DNA of 64,000 nucleotides from Vibrio orientalis CIP 102891 = ATCC 33934 (GTDB lineage Bacteria; Pseudomonadota; Gammaproteobacteria; Enterobacterales; Vibrionaceae), in NCBI RefSeq assembly GCF_000176235.1, contig NZ_ACZV01000005.1:1364001-1428000 (forward strand). The letters run 5' to 3'. The notes below the pieces were generated by a model. That model was not told the DNA's origin and ran no database searches. It worked only from the letters and a program-made list of their open reading frames with translations. Below, one piece after another: positions 57,005 through 64,000 of the stretch. Positions within the stretch are counted from its first letter, which is position 1, and every line of letters begins with the position of its first letter. Made by a program: the position numbers and the translations under genes.

Positions 57005-57857
57005 GTCATCCTCACGATGAAGAAAAAATGTATCGAGGATCTCTTAAAGCAAGCAGTTAACTTTTGGAGATTCCCTACTCGCTCCTTCATCACTCTATGG
57101 AATGACACTGCCTCTCAATGACGACTACTGTCATCCTCGAGAACGAGGCACGAGTGAATTGGGGATCTCTTAAAGCGAGCAGGTAACTTTTAGAGATTCC
57201 CTACTCGCTCCTTCGTCACTCTATGGAATGACACTTTCTCTCAATGACGACTACTGTCATTCTCGAGAACGAGGCACGAGTGAATTGGGGATTTCTTAAA
57301 GCAAACAGGTAACTTTGTAGATTCCCTACTCGCTCCTTCGTCATTCTATGGAATGACACTGCCTCTCAATGACGACTACTGTCATCCTCGAGAACGAGGC
57401 ACGAGTGAATTGGGGGGTTCTTAAAGCAAACAGGTAACTTTGGAGATTCCCTACTCGCTCCTTCGTCACTCTAGGGAATGACGATGCCTCTCAATGACGA
57501 CTACTGTCATCCTCGAGAACGAGGCACGAGTGAATTGGGGATCTCTTAAGGCGAGCAGGTAACTTTTAGAGATTCCCTACTCGTGCCTTCGTCACTCTAT
57601 GGAATGACACTGTATCTCAATGACGACCACTGTCATCCTCGAAAACAAGTACAAGTGCATGGGGATCTCTTAAAGCAAACAGGTAACTTTGGAGGTTCCC
57701 TACTCGCTCCTTCGTCATTCTATGGAATGACACTGCCTCTCAATGACGACTTCTGTCATCCTCGAGAACGAGGCACGAGTGAATTGGGGATCTCTTAAAG
57801 CAAGCAGGTAATTTTTAGAGATTCCCTACTCACTCCTTCGTCACTCTATGGAATGAC
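57005..57857. repeat. Tandem array of seven ~103-bp imperfect palindromes
   Basis: Seven units start at 57005, 57130, 57256, 57381, 57506, 57632 and 57755 (period 123-126 bp). Each begins GTCATCCTCGAGAACGAG-like and ends CTATGGAATGAC. The two ~40-nt arms are imperfect inverted copies of each other around a central TTAAAGC..GGTAACTTT, so each unit can form a long hairpin. A 23-bp spacer (ACTGCCTCTCAATGACGACT-like) is repeated with the unit, showing growth by tandem duplication. Unit 6 is the most diverged. It fills the gap between convergent dsbB and ftsK. No protein is encoded. Confidence 0.92.
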
Positions 57858-57896
57858 ACTGCCTCTCAATGACGATGCTTCACTCAAGCTACACAT

Positions 57897-57931
57897 AAAA
57901 AAGGGTTAGCTCGATCGCTAACCCTTTTTTG
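57897..57931 (-). terminator. Terminator of ftsK
   Basis: Stem AAGGGTTAGC / GCTAACCCTT with loop TCGATC and a T-run on the minus strand; A/T runs on both sides may allow bidirectional use. Confidence 0.93.
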
Positions 57932-57950
57932 ATGCTTGTATTGGCAAGTC

Positions 57951-60900
57951 CTAGTTCATATCACGGCTAGGTGCTGGGGCAAGAACTTCCCGGTTACCGT
58001 TATGACCCGGTGCACTTACGATACCTTGCGCTTCTAGCTGCTCAACGATACGTGCTGCACGGTTGTAGCCAATCTTAAAGCGGCGCTGAACACCGGACAC
58101 AGAACCACGACGAGACTGGACAACATGTTCCACAACTTGGTCAAACAGTGGATCCATTTCCTCTTCGCCTTCAGGCTTCTCACCCGGGAGTAACGCTTCA
58201 GGGCCTTGATCACCATTGGTGATCTCCTCTATATAGTTCGGCTTTCCACGTGCTTTCCAGTTATTAACCACCGCATGAACATCATCATCTGATGCAAAGG
58301 CACCATGAACGCGAACGGTATGGCTTGAACCCGGTGGCAAGTAAAGCATATCACCCATACCAAGTAACGACTCTGCACCGCCCTGATCAAGAATGGTACG
58401 CGAGTCCGTCTTAGTCGAAACAGTAAACGCAACACGTGTCGGAATGTTCGCCTTAATCAAACCGGTAATGACATCTACAGAAGGACGCTGAGTCGCGAGA
58501 ATTAAGTGAACACCAGCCGCACGCGCTTTTTGTGCCAAGCGAGCAATCAGCTCTTCTACCTTCTTACCTACCACCATCATCAAGTCTGCGAACTCATCGA
58601 CAATCACGACAATGTAAGGCAGTTTCTCTAATAACGGCGGATGCTCGTCCATGCTATCACCTGGTTGCCATAATGGGTCATGGATAGGGTGTCCCGCTTC
58701 AGCCGCCATCTTAAGCTTGTCATTAAAGCCTTTAATGTTACGTACGCCTAATGCCGACATCAGCTTGTAGCGACGTTCCATTTCACCGACACACCAACGC
58801 AGAGCATTTGACGCATCTTTCATATCGGTTACAACTTCGGATAGAAGATGAGGAATACCTTCATAAACCGACAACTCCAACATTTTCGGGTCGATCATTA
58901 TGAAACGTACATCTTCCGGCGTCGCTTTGTAGAGCATACTCAGAATCATTACGTTAACACCTACCGACTTACCCGAACCTGTCGTACCCGCGACTAACAC
59001 GTGTGGCATTTTAGATAGGTCAGCGATTACCGCTTCACCCGCGATATCTTGACCAAGCACAACCGTCGTTGGCGATTTAGCCTCAATAAACTGCTGACTA
59101 CCAACAACATCCGAGAAAAAGACTGTTTGACGACTCATGTTTGGCAATTCTAGGCCCACATACGGCTTACCCGGAATAACTTCGACAACACGAACAGCCA
59201 TTGCCGATAGCGAGCGAGCTAAGTCCATAGAAAGGCCAGAGATACGGCTTACTTTCACCCCTGGAGCGAGATCTAGCTCAAAGCGCGTAATAACAGGACC
59301 AGGGAAGATATCGACCACTTCAGCTTTAATTTTGTAGTCAGCTAATTTAGCTTCAACCAATCTTGCAATATTTTCTAATGCATCACGGTCAATAAAGTTG
59401 TCACGCTTTTCTGGATGGTAAAGTAGCTCTAGCGTCGGCATCGGTTCTACCGGCTTGGGTAGATTTGACTCATGTTGCACAAGGAATGGATTCTGCTGTG
59501 CTACGACTTTAGCTTGAGCTTCTGCAACCATATTATGAAGCGCTGCAGCATCGTCATCTTCTGGAAGTTCTGCTTGCTGAGGCTGATATTCTTCTACAGG
59601 TTCAAGTTGCGCTTCTTCTACAACGTCAAACGATGAAATCATTGGTTCTTGGTGATGCTCTAATGGCTCAATTTCAGTAGAAATCTGATCAAGCTCGGAG
59701 GTTGTAATAGTTGGCTGCGCAATATCTTCATCCACTACGCTCTCATTCCACGGTAATTCGGAGCTAGGGACTTCTTCTATCACTTCATATGCAGGAGCCG
59801 TCTCTATTACAGGCTCAACATCAACATTCGATGGTATTTCTTGCTCATACGGCGTCGCCATTTCCTGCGTATGAACGTCAGCCGTAGCAGCCGCAGCCAT
59901 CGTTGCAGTTGCGACACTAACGGCTTGATCCGGTTCAACAAAGTCATCGGCATATTGCGCTGCTTGATCCAACTCTTCGATAGTGGCTCCAAGCTGCTTA
60001 GAGCGCTCAACTTGAGGCTCATTGCTCACAGCAGGCTGAACTGGAGCTATTGGCTGTGCTTGTTCTACCTGAGAATAAGCGGTCTGAGGTGCGACTGGTT
60101 CACTGTATTCAGGAACAGGTTGCTGAACTTCGGACACTGGCTCAGGTTGAACGGGTTTAGGCTCAACTTCTTGAGATTCAGGAATATGAATATTAAAGCG
60201 GCGCGGTTCAGGTGTCGGTTCTACTAAATCTGGAGTCAGTGATACAGTCGGCTCTTCGCGTAACGATTCTGAACGAGCTAGCTTAATGTCTTGTTCGTAG
60301 TCATTTAACTCAGCTTCTATAGTTTCATCTTCTCGACCACGGACGCGATTAACCAGCCCAGTACACAGACTAATGGTCTTCTCACCTAGCCAATCCACGA
60401 TTGATAACCAAGAAATACCAGTCAGTAAAGTAAAACCCGCTCCCCACAAAAACAGAAATACCAATGTGGTTCCGAGAATGTTTAAAGTTGGCAGCGCTAA
60501 GCTTGTTAATACATCACCAATCACACCACCCGATGAAAAATACCAAATATCATCAAAGTTAATGTCTGCCAGTCCGCAACTGGTCAAGATCACTATGGTC
60601 AGACCCAGCAGTCGCGTGCCCCACAACATCAGATCGACAGGTTCGTCTTCACTGCGTTTACGTAACACAACCCAAGCGGTACCTGTAATAACAAGAGGTA
60701 AAACATAAGCAAGAGAGCCAAAGGTAAAAAAGAGAGTGTCTGCTAGCCAAGCTCCTGCTAAGCCACCAGCGTTGTTGATCTCCCCACCCCACGCAGTTTG
60801 AGACCACGACGGATCGGCGGCATTAAAAGTGATAAGTGCAACTGAAAGCAATATCGATGCTAAAACTACAACAATCAGACTGCACTCTTGAAGACGCTGA

Positions 60901-60980
60901 GGTCCGCTCAGACGAGAAAGCGAGGAGTCATCACCCGTTTTAATAATTGTTTGGACTTTATTTTTGGTCTCTTTAAACAT
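57951..60980 (-). CDS. ftsK: DNA translocase FtsK
   Basis: Septal DNA pump that resolves chromosome dimers and clears the division site. ~1009 aa: four N-terminal helices (residues ~30-190), a long Pro/Glu/Gln-rich linker (~220-500), and the RecA-like motor with Walker A GTTGSGKS and Walker [14 protein letters not shown]. The C-terminal gamma winged-helix domain ([21 protein letters not shown] in parts) reads KOPS sequences. The ATG at 60980 (MFKETKNKV) is preferred to a TTG at 60986. The linker is shorter than in E. coli (1329 aa), normal for Vibrio. Confidence 0.96.
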   Translation of the reverse strand: MFKETKNKVQTIIKTGDDSSLSRLSGPQRLQECSLIVVVLASILLSVALITFNAADPSWSQTAWGGEINNAGGLAGAWLADTLFFTFGSLAYVLPLVITGTAWVVLRKRSEDEPVDLMLWGTRLLGLTIVILTSCGLADINFDDIWYFSSGGVIGDVLTSLALPTLNILGTTLVFLFLWGAGFTLLTGISWLSIVDWLGEKTISLCTGLVNRVRGREDETIEAELNDYEQDIKLARSESLREEPTVSLTPDLVEPTPEPRRFNIHIPESQEVEPKPVQPEPVSEVQQPVPEYSEPVAPQTAYSQVEQAQPIAPVQPAVSNEPQVERSKQLGATIEELDQAAQYADDFVEPDQAVSVATATMAAAATADVHTQEMATPYEQEIPSNVDVEPVIETAPAYEVIEEVPSSELPWNESVVDEDIAQPTITTSELDQISTEIEPLEHHQEPMISSFDVVEEAQLEPVEEYQPQQAELPEDDDAAALHNMVAEAQAKVVAQQNPFLVQHESNLPKPVEPMPTLELLYHPEKRDNFIDRDALENIARLVEAKLADYKIKAEVVDIFPGPVITRFELDLAPGVKVSRISGLSMDLARSLSAMAVRVVEVIPGKPYVGLELPNMSRQTVFFSDVVGSQQFIEAKSPTTVVLGQDIAGEAVIADLSKMPHVLVAGTTGSGKSVGVNVMILSMLYKATPEDVRFIMIDPKMLELSVYEGIPHLLSEVVTDMKDASNALRWCVGEMERRYKLMSALGVRNIKGFNDKLKMAAEAGHPIHDPLWQPGDSMDEHPPLLEKLPYIVVIVDEFADLMMVVGKKVEELIARLAQKARAAGVHLILATQRPSVDVITGLIKANIPTRVAFTVSTKTDSRTILDQGGAESLLGMGDMLYLPPGSSHTVRVHGAFASDDDVHAVVNNWKARGKPNYIEEITNGDQGPEALLPGEKPEGEEEMDPLFDQVVEHVVQSRRGSVSGVQRRFKIGYNRAARIVEQLEAQGIVSAPGHNGNREVLAPAPSRDMN

Positions 60981-61032
60981 AACCAACTTTATCTACGTAG
61001 CATAAAACCGAGCTCGAAAGATTCGCTTCGGC

Positions 61033-61073
61033 AGAAAATAAAATAGTCCGAGCAGCACTGCTACTCGGACTAT
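61033..61073 (-). terminator. Terminator of lrp
   Basis: On the minus strand, a stem ATAGTCCGAG / CTCGGACTAT with an 11-nt loop is followed by TTTATTTTC. It lies upstream of ftsK, so ftsK has its own promoter in the remaining short gap. Confidence 0.85.
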
Positions 61074-61162
61074 CGATTTAACCATATCAAGGGCAAAAAC
61101 CCAATTGCTTAAAGTCAGAATATAGAAAGCAATTAAGAGTTTAACTCTATGCCTACTCGAAG

Positions 61163-61657
61163 TTATCGAGTTTTGATAACAAGTTGGTTAGTTTGCTTCA
61201 CTTCTTCCATAACTACGTAGGTACGCGTGTCGTTTACTCCAGGTAAGCGTAACAGCGTATCACCTAGCAGCTTACGGTAAGCACTCATGTCTGATACACG
61301 AGTTTTCAGTAAGTAGTCGAAATCACCAGAGACTAGATGACATTCTTGGATGTCGTCTAGCTTTTGTACAGCTGTATTGAACTGTTCAAATACATCTGGC
61401 GCACCACGATTTAACGTAATTTCAACAAATACCAGTAGTGAAGCATCAAGATACTGAGGGTTCAGTAATGCTGTATAACCCGTAATGTACCCTTGGCGCT
61501 CTAAGCGGCGCACACGTTCTAAACATGGTGTAGGAGAAAGCCCCACACGTTTAGACAACTCTACATTCGAAATGCGACCGTCTTTCTGCAACTCATTTAG
61601 AATGTTGCGATCGATACGGTCAAGATCCTTGGACGGCTTTTTATTGTTGTCTGCCAT
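61163..61657 (-). CDS. lrp: Leucine-responsive regulatory protein Lrp
   Basis: Global AsnC/Lrp-family regulator, 164 aa, almost identical by recall to E. coli Lrp. The helix-turn-helix (GRISNVELSKRVGLSPTPCL) occupies residues ~30-50, then the RAM ligand domain including FVEITLNRG and HLVSGDFDYLL. It stands divergent from ald with a 174-bp AT-rich space, and Lrp proteins often control such alanine dehydrogenase genes. Confidence 0.97.
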   Translation of the reverse strand: MADNNKKPSKDLDRIDRNILNELQKDGRISNVELSKRVGLSPTPCLERVRRLERQGYITGYTALLNPQYLDASLLVFVEITLNRGAPDVFEQFNTAVQKLDDIQECHLVSGDFDYLLKTRVSDMSAYRKLLGDTLLRLPGVNDTRTYVVMEEVKQTNQLVIKTR

Positions 61658-61831
61658 TTTTTATTCCACCTTATTACTTCCTTGCAAAAAAATATACTAC
61701 AACTTTTTAATATTCAGTATCAAATTTTATTCAATCATATCTATACTAGATATTAATTCGACAGAATTACCCTACAAACAGTTAATACAACTACTATAGT
61801 TTATACAACCAATATAAAATGAGGAGTCAGG
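61658..61831. promoter_or_regulatory. lrp-ald divergent control region
   Basis: 174 bp, very AT-rich, with small palindromes ATCTA-TAC-TAGAT (around 61739-61751) and ACTATAGT (61794-61801). TATAGT there could be an ald -10 with a poor -35, as for an activated promoter. Lrp control of both genes is inferred. Confidence 0.4.
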
Positions 61832-62956
61832 ATGATTATTGGCGTACCTAAGGAAATCAAAAACCACGAATACCGTGTTGGCATGATCCCAGCGAGCGTT
61901 CGCGAGCTAGTGTCTCAAGGTCACCAAGTTTTTGTTGAAACTAATGCCGGTTCAGGCATCGGTTTTTCAGACGATGATTACATCGCTGTAGGCGCATCCA
62001 TTCTTCCTACCGCTGCTGACGTTTTCGCCAAAGCAGAAATGATTGTAAAGGTTAAAGAACCTCAAGCTGTCGAGCGCGCTATGCTACGAGAAGGGCAAAT
62101 TTTATTTACTTATTTGCACCTAGCACCAGATTTTCCACAAACTGATGAGCTAATCAAGAGCAAAGCTGTCTGTATAGCATATGAGACTGTAACAGATAAT
62201 ATGGGTCGCTTGCCACTACTTGCTCCAATGTCTGAGGTAGCAGGTCGCATGTCTATTCAAGCAGGTGCACAAACTTTAGAGAAATCTCACGGAGGCCGTG
62301 GTCTTCTTCTTGGTGGCGTTCCAGGCGTTGAGCCAGCGAAAGTTGTCGTTGTCGGCGGCGGTGTAGTTGGTGCTAACGCAGCTCGTATGGCTGTTGGCCT
62401 TCGCGCAGACGTTACTATCCTTGATCGCAATGTCGATACACTACGTCGTCTAGACGAAGAGTTCCAAGGTCGTGCAAAAGTGGTTTATTCTACTGAAGAC
62501 GCTATTGAGAAGCATGTTCTAGAAGCTGACCTAGTGATTGGTGCGGTACTAATCCCAGGTGCTGCAGCGCCTAAGCTAGTAACAAAAGAGCACATCGCTA
62601 AGATGAAGCCTGGCGCAGCTGTTGTTGACGTTGCAATCGACCAAGGCGGTTGTTTTGAAACATCGCATGCAACGACTCACGCTGACCCAACGTATATTGT
62701 TGACGAGGTAGTGCACTACTGTGTTGCAAACATGCCAGGTGCAGTTGCTCGTACTTCTACATTCGCTCTAAACAATGCAACACTTCCTTACATTGTTAAG
62801 CTAGCGAACAAAGGTTACCGCGAAGCTCTACTAGCAGATAACGGCTTCCTAGAAGGCCTAAACGTTATCCACGGTAAAGTAACGTGTAAAGAAGTTGCTG
62901 AAAGCTTCGATCTTGAATACGTTTCACCAGCAGACGCAATTGCAATGTTTAACTAA
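61832..62956 (+). CDS. ald: Alanine dehydrogenase
   Basis: Cytoplasmic NAD-dependent L-alanine dehydrogenase (alanine to pyruvate and ammonia), 374 aa. The active-site K75 (IVKVKEP) and H96 (YLHLAPD) and the Rossmann loop [12 protein letters not shown] are present. GAGGAG precedes the ATG. Adjacent, divergent lrp suggests induction through Lrp. Monocistronic. Confidence 0.96.
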   Translation: MIIGVPKEIKNHEYRVGMIPASVRELVSQGHQVFVETNAGSGIGFSDDDYIAVGASILPTAADVFAKAEMIVKVKEPQAVERAMLREGQILFTYLHLAPDFPQTDELIKSKAVCIAYETVTDNMGRLPLLAPMSEVAGRMSIQAGAQTLEKSHGGRGLLLGGVPGVEPAKVVVVGGGVVGANAARMAVGLRADVTILDRNVDTLRRLDEEFQGRAKVVYSTEDAIEKHVLEADLVIGAVLIPGAAAPKLVTKEHIAKMKPGAAVVDVAIDQGGCFETSHATTHADPTYIVDEVVHYCVANMPGAVARTSTFALNNATLPYIVKLANKGYREALLADNGFLEGLNVIHGKVTCKEVAESFDLEYVSPADAIAMFN

Positions 62957-62980
62957 TGTTGAATCGTCTTATATAAGAGA

Positions 62981-63008
62981 AAGCGCTCACTTCGGTGGGC
63001 GTTTTTTT
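62981..63008 (+). terminator. Terminator of ald
   Basis: Stem CGCTCAC / GTGGGCG with a TTCG tetraloop and seven T residues. Confidence 0.95.
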
Positions 63009-63017
63009 GTTTGAGCT

Positions 63018-63162
63018 GGAGATCTTTTAAAGTGCATCGAGAATTTAGAGAGATTCCCTACTCGTTCCTTCGTCACTCTATGGAATGACAGGCATACGTC
63101 GTCGTTCTATGGAATGACAGAGTCAATATATACACTCGCTCTTTTGTCACTCTACGGAATGG
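63018..63162. repeat. Truncated copies of the 103-bp palindromic element
   Basis: A unit lacking its first arm (about 63018-63089, ending CTATGGAATGAC), a 20-bp arm fragment near 63100-63119 (TTCTATGGAATGACAG) and another at 63133-63162 (CTCGCTC...TACGGAATGG). They match the array at 57005-57857 and lie between ald and yfbV. Confidence 0.75.
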
Positions 63163-63191
63163 CCGAGATAATGGACACGATCAGGTTCTCT

Positions 63192-63295
63192 GTCATCCTC
63201 GAGAGCGAGGGACGAGAGAGTTGAGGATCTCTTGAAGGCTAATATTAGTTGGTAGACATTCCCTACTGCGCTGTTTCTGCGCTATAGGGAATGAC
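63192..63295. repeat. Single full copy of the palindromic element
   Basis: A 104-bp unit starting GTCATCCTCGAGAGCGAG and ending TATAGGGAATGAC, with the same arms as the array copies but a different centre (AATATTAG). It lies just downstream of yfbV. Its size confirms that the mobile or spreading unit is ~103 bp and the 23-bp spacer in the array is not part of it. Confidence 0.85.
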
Positions 63296-63324
63296 GATAA
63301 ATCAAAGGAGTAGGAATGAAGAGA

Positions 63325-63777
63325 TTAAAACCAACGCTCTAACGCACTCTTATCAAGTTGGTGAAACGCGCGGTTAAGAATCTTTGCTAGCTCTTTATAG
63401 CGTGGGCGCGATTTCATCGGCTCCAAAGCAAAGCCGCTTTCTGCGATTTTCTGATAGATTTCGCGATACCAACCTGCAAGTGCCGGTGGTAGCTGAGTGT
63501 TAGCGCGATTTCCTAACCACCACATTCCTTGAATCGGCATGCTGATAGCGAAAAGTGCGATGATGACAGCTTGAGGCATAGACTGATAATTATTGAACGC
63601 CATTTGTGTTAACACACTTATAGCGGCGATCGCTGGCATAACCTTTACCCCAAAACGCGTAGCTTTGATAATACGCTGTTCAGGAAATAACATATTCAGC
63701 TCTTTTCGCATTGGCCAAATATCCATGTATTTTTGTCCGTCACGTAGGCTGTGAACTAGACCGACTTTATTGCTCAT
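63325..63777 (-). CDS. yfbV: UPF0208 membrane protein YfbV
   Basis: 150-aa inner-membrane protein with two hydrophobic helices (residues ~45-62 and ~68-88) and conserved [20 protein letters not shown] and WYREIYQKI segments. In E. coli YfbV helps insulate the Ter macrodomain of the chromosome and lies next to ackA. Here the gene is divergent from the right edge of the window, where ackA would be expected. Confidence 0.92.
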   Translation of the reverse strand: MSNKVGLVHSLRDGQKYMDIWPMRKELNMLFPEQRIIKATRFGVKVMPAIAAISVLTQMAFNNYQSMPQAVIIALFAISMPIQGMWWLGNRANTQLPPALAGWYREIYQKIAESGFALEPMKSRPRYKELAKILNRAFHQLDKSALERWF

Positions 63778-64000
63778 AGGGCTCTCTCACTTCAACATCA
63801 GGGCCAGTGGCTAAAATTTAGTTGAAAGATTCAACTAAACAAAGAAAAAATTGATGAAAGTTAATATTCTTTCAAATTTTTTTTGTTATCATTGCCTATT
63901 ATCGTTATCCTTTGCGGACCCACAATCTCATTGTTGCTGTTATTTACAATTTAAGCAACTCTTGAGACCTTTCTGCAGCGGATGCAAGGGTGGTGATCTG
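63778..64000. promoter_or_regulatory. Region upstream of yfbV, probably ackA promoter
   Basis: No gene begins inside the window. It contains a perfect 10-bp-arm palindrome TTTAGTTGAA-AGA-TTCAACTAAA (63817-63839) and a second one TGAAAG-N8-CTTTCA (63855-63874). By synteny with E. coli the next gene should be ackA, beyond the edge; that is inference. Confidence 0.45.

Noticed and set aside
57583..57798. 71-codon open frame inside the repeat array
   Set aside because: It spans two repeat units, its protein repeats the same residues with the 125-bp period, and no ribosome-binding site or family is recognisable.
57005..57857. Possible CRISPR array
   Set aside because: Units are ~103 bp, palindromic over their whole length, and the 23-bp spacers are the same sequence in every unit; there are no cas genes.
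59841..60227. 128-codon plus-strand frame within ftsK
   Set aside because: It is antisense to the Pro/Gln/Glu-rich linker, and its Arg/Leu-rich product reflects that composition.
1..64000. tRNA, rRNA, insertion sequences, prophage or integron attC sites
   Set aside because: None was seen when reading intergenic regions on both strands; all gaps are explained by promoters, terminators or the palindromic repeats.

Overview
The window is a contiguous piece of a Vibrio (Vibrionaceae, Gammaproteobacteria) chromosome. Evidence for this is the gene content and order (panP, hexR, a pflB/pflA cluster with a DUF3360 permease between the amino-acid ABC operon and pflB, prkA-yeaH-spoVR, the comEC-msbA-lpxK-ycaR-kdsB and lolCDE operons, plzB-mfd-csiV, a FadR with the Vibrio-type insertion, nhaB-dsbB, ftsK-lrp-ald) and protein sequences closest, from memory, to Vibrio homologues. 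It is mostly core chromosome: I see no prophage, integron, IS element, CRISPR array, tRNA or rRNA. 49 protein genes are listed; the first (panP) is cut by the left edge.

Layout. 0-6.4 kb: aspartate decarboxylase panP, the sugar-catabolism regulator hexR, an iron alcohol dehydrogenase, OxyR-type regulated grxA and the ybjL transporter. 6.4-12.4 kb: a large ImpA/M60-like lipoprotein metalloprotease and a basic-amino-acid ABC transporter operon. 13-21.3 kb: anaerobic block with a DUF3360 permease (FNR-like site upstream), pyruvate formate-lyase and its activase, interrupted by an LpxR-like lipid A deacylase and a chemoreceptor. 21.5-28.1 kb: yfbU, a MipA/OmpV porin-like gene and the prkA-yeaH-spoVR stress module. 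28.1-38 kb: envelope biogenesis (kdsB, ycaR, lpxK, msbA, comEC, lolCDE). 38-49.7 kb: plzB, mfd, the PBP1A cofactor csiV, an acetyltransferase, ndh (perfect FNR palindrome upstream), then the conserved hinT-ycfL-lpoB-thiK-ycfP block. 49.8-57 kb: a second chemoreceptor, a Card1-like (DUF1887) CARF-nuclease protein without CRISPR, fadR, and nhaB-dsbB. 57-64 kb: a seven-copy tandem array of a ~103-bp imperfect palindrome, ftsK, lrp, ald, another copy of the same palindrome, yfbV and the start of the probable ackA promoter region.

Themes. Many genes serve the envelope: Kdo activation, lipid A phosphorylation, export and deacylation, lipoprotein sorting, and activators of both main peptidoglycan synthases. 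Another group serves redox and respiratory switching (pflB/pflA, ndh, DUF3360, grxA, dsbB).

The least explained signals are (i) the 5' leader of nhaB, which can form a closed multi-branched fold with two mutually exclusive pairings and may be a cis-regulatory RNA, (ii) the orphan CARF/PD-(D/E)xK protein, (iii) the tandem palindrome array between dsbB and ftsK, and (iv) the FNR-linked DUF3360 permease. All functional statements rest on reading motifs and recalled family knowledge; no searches were run.
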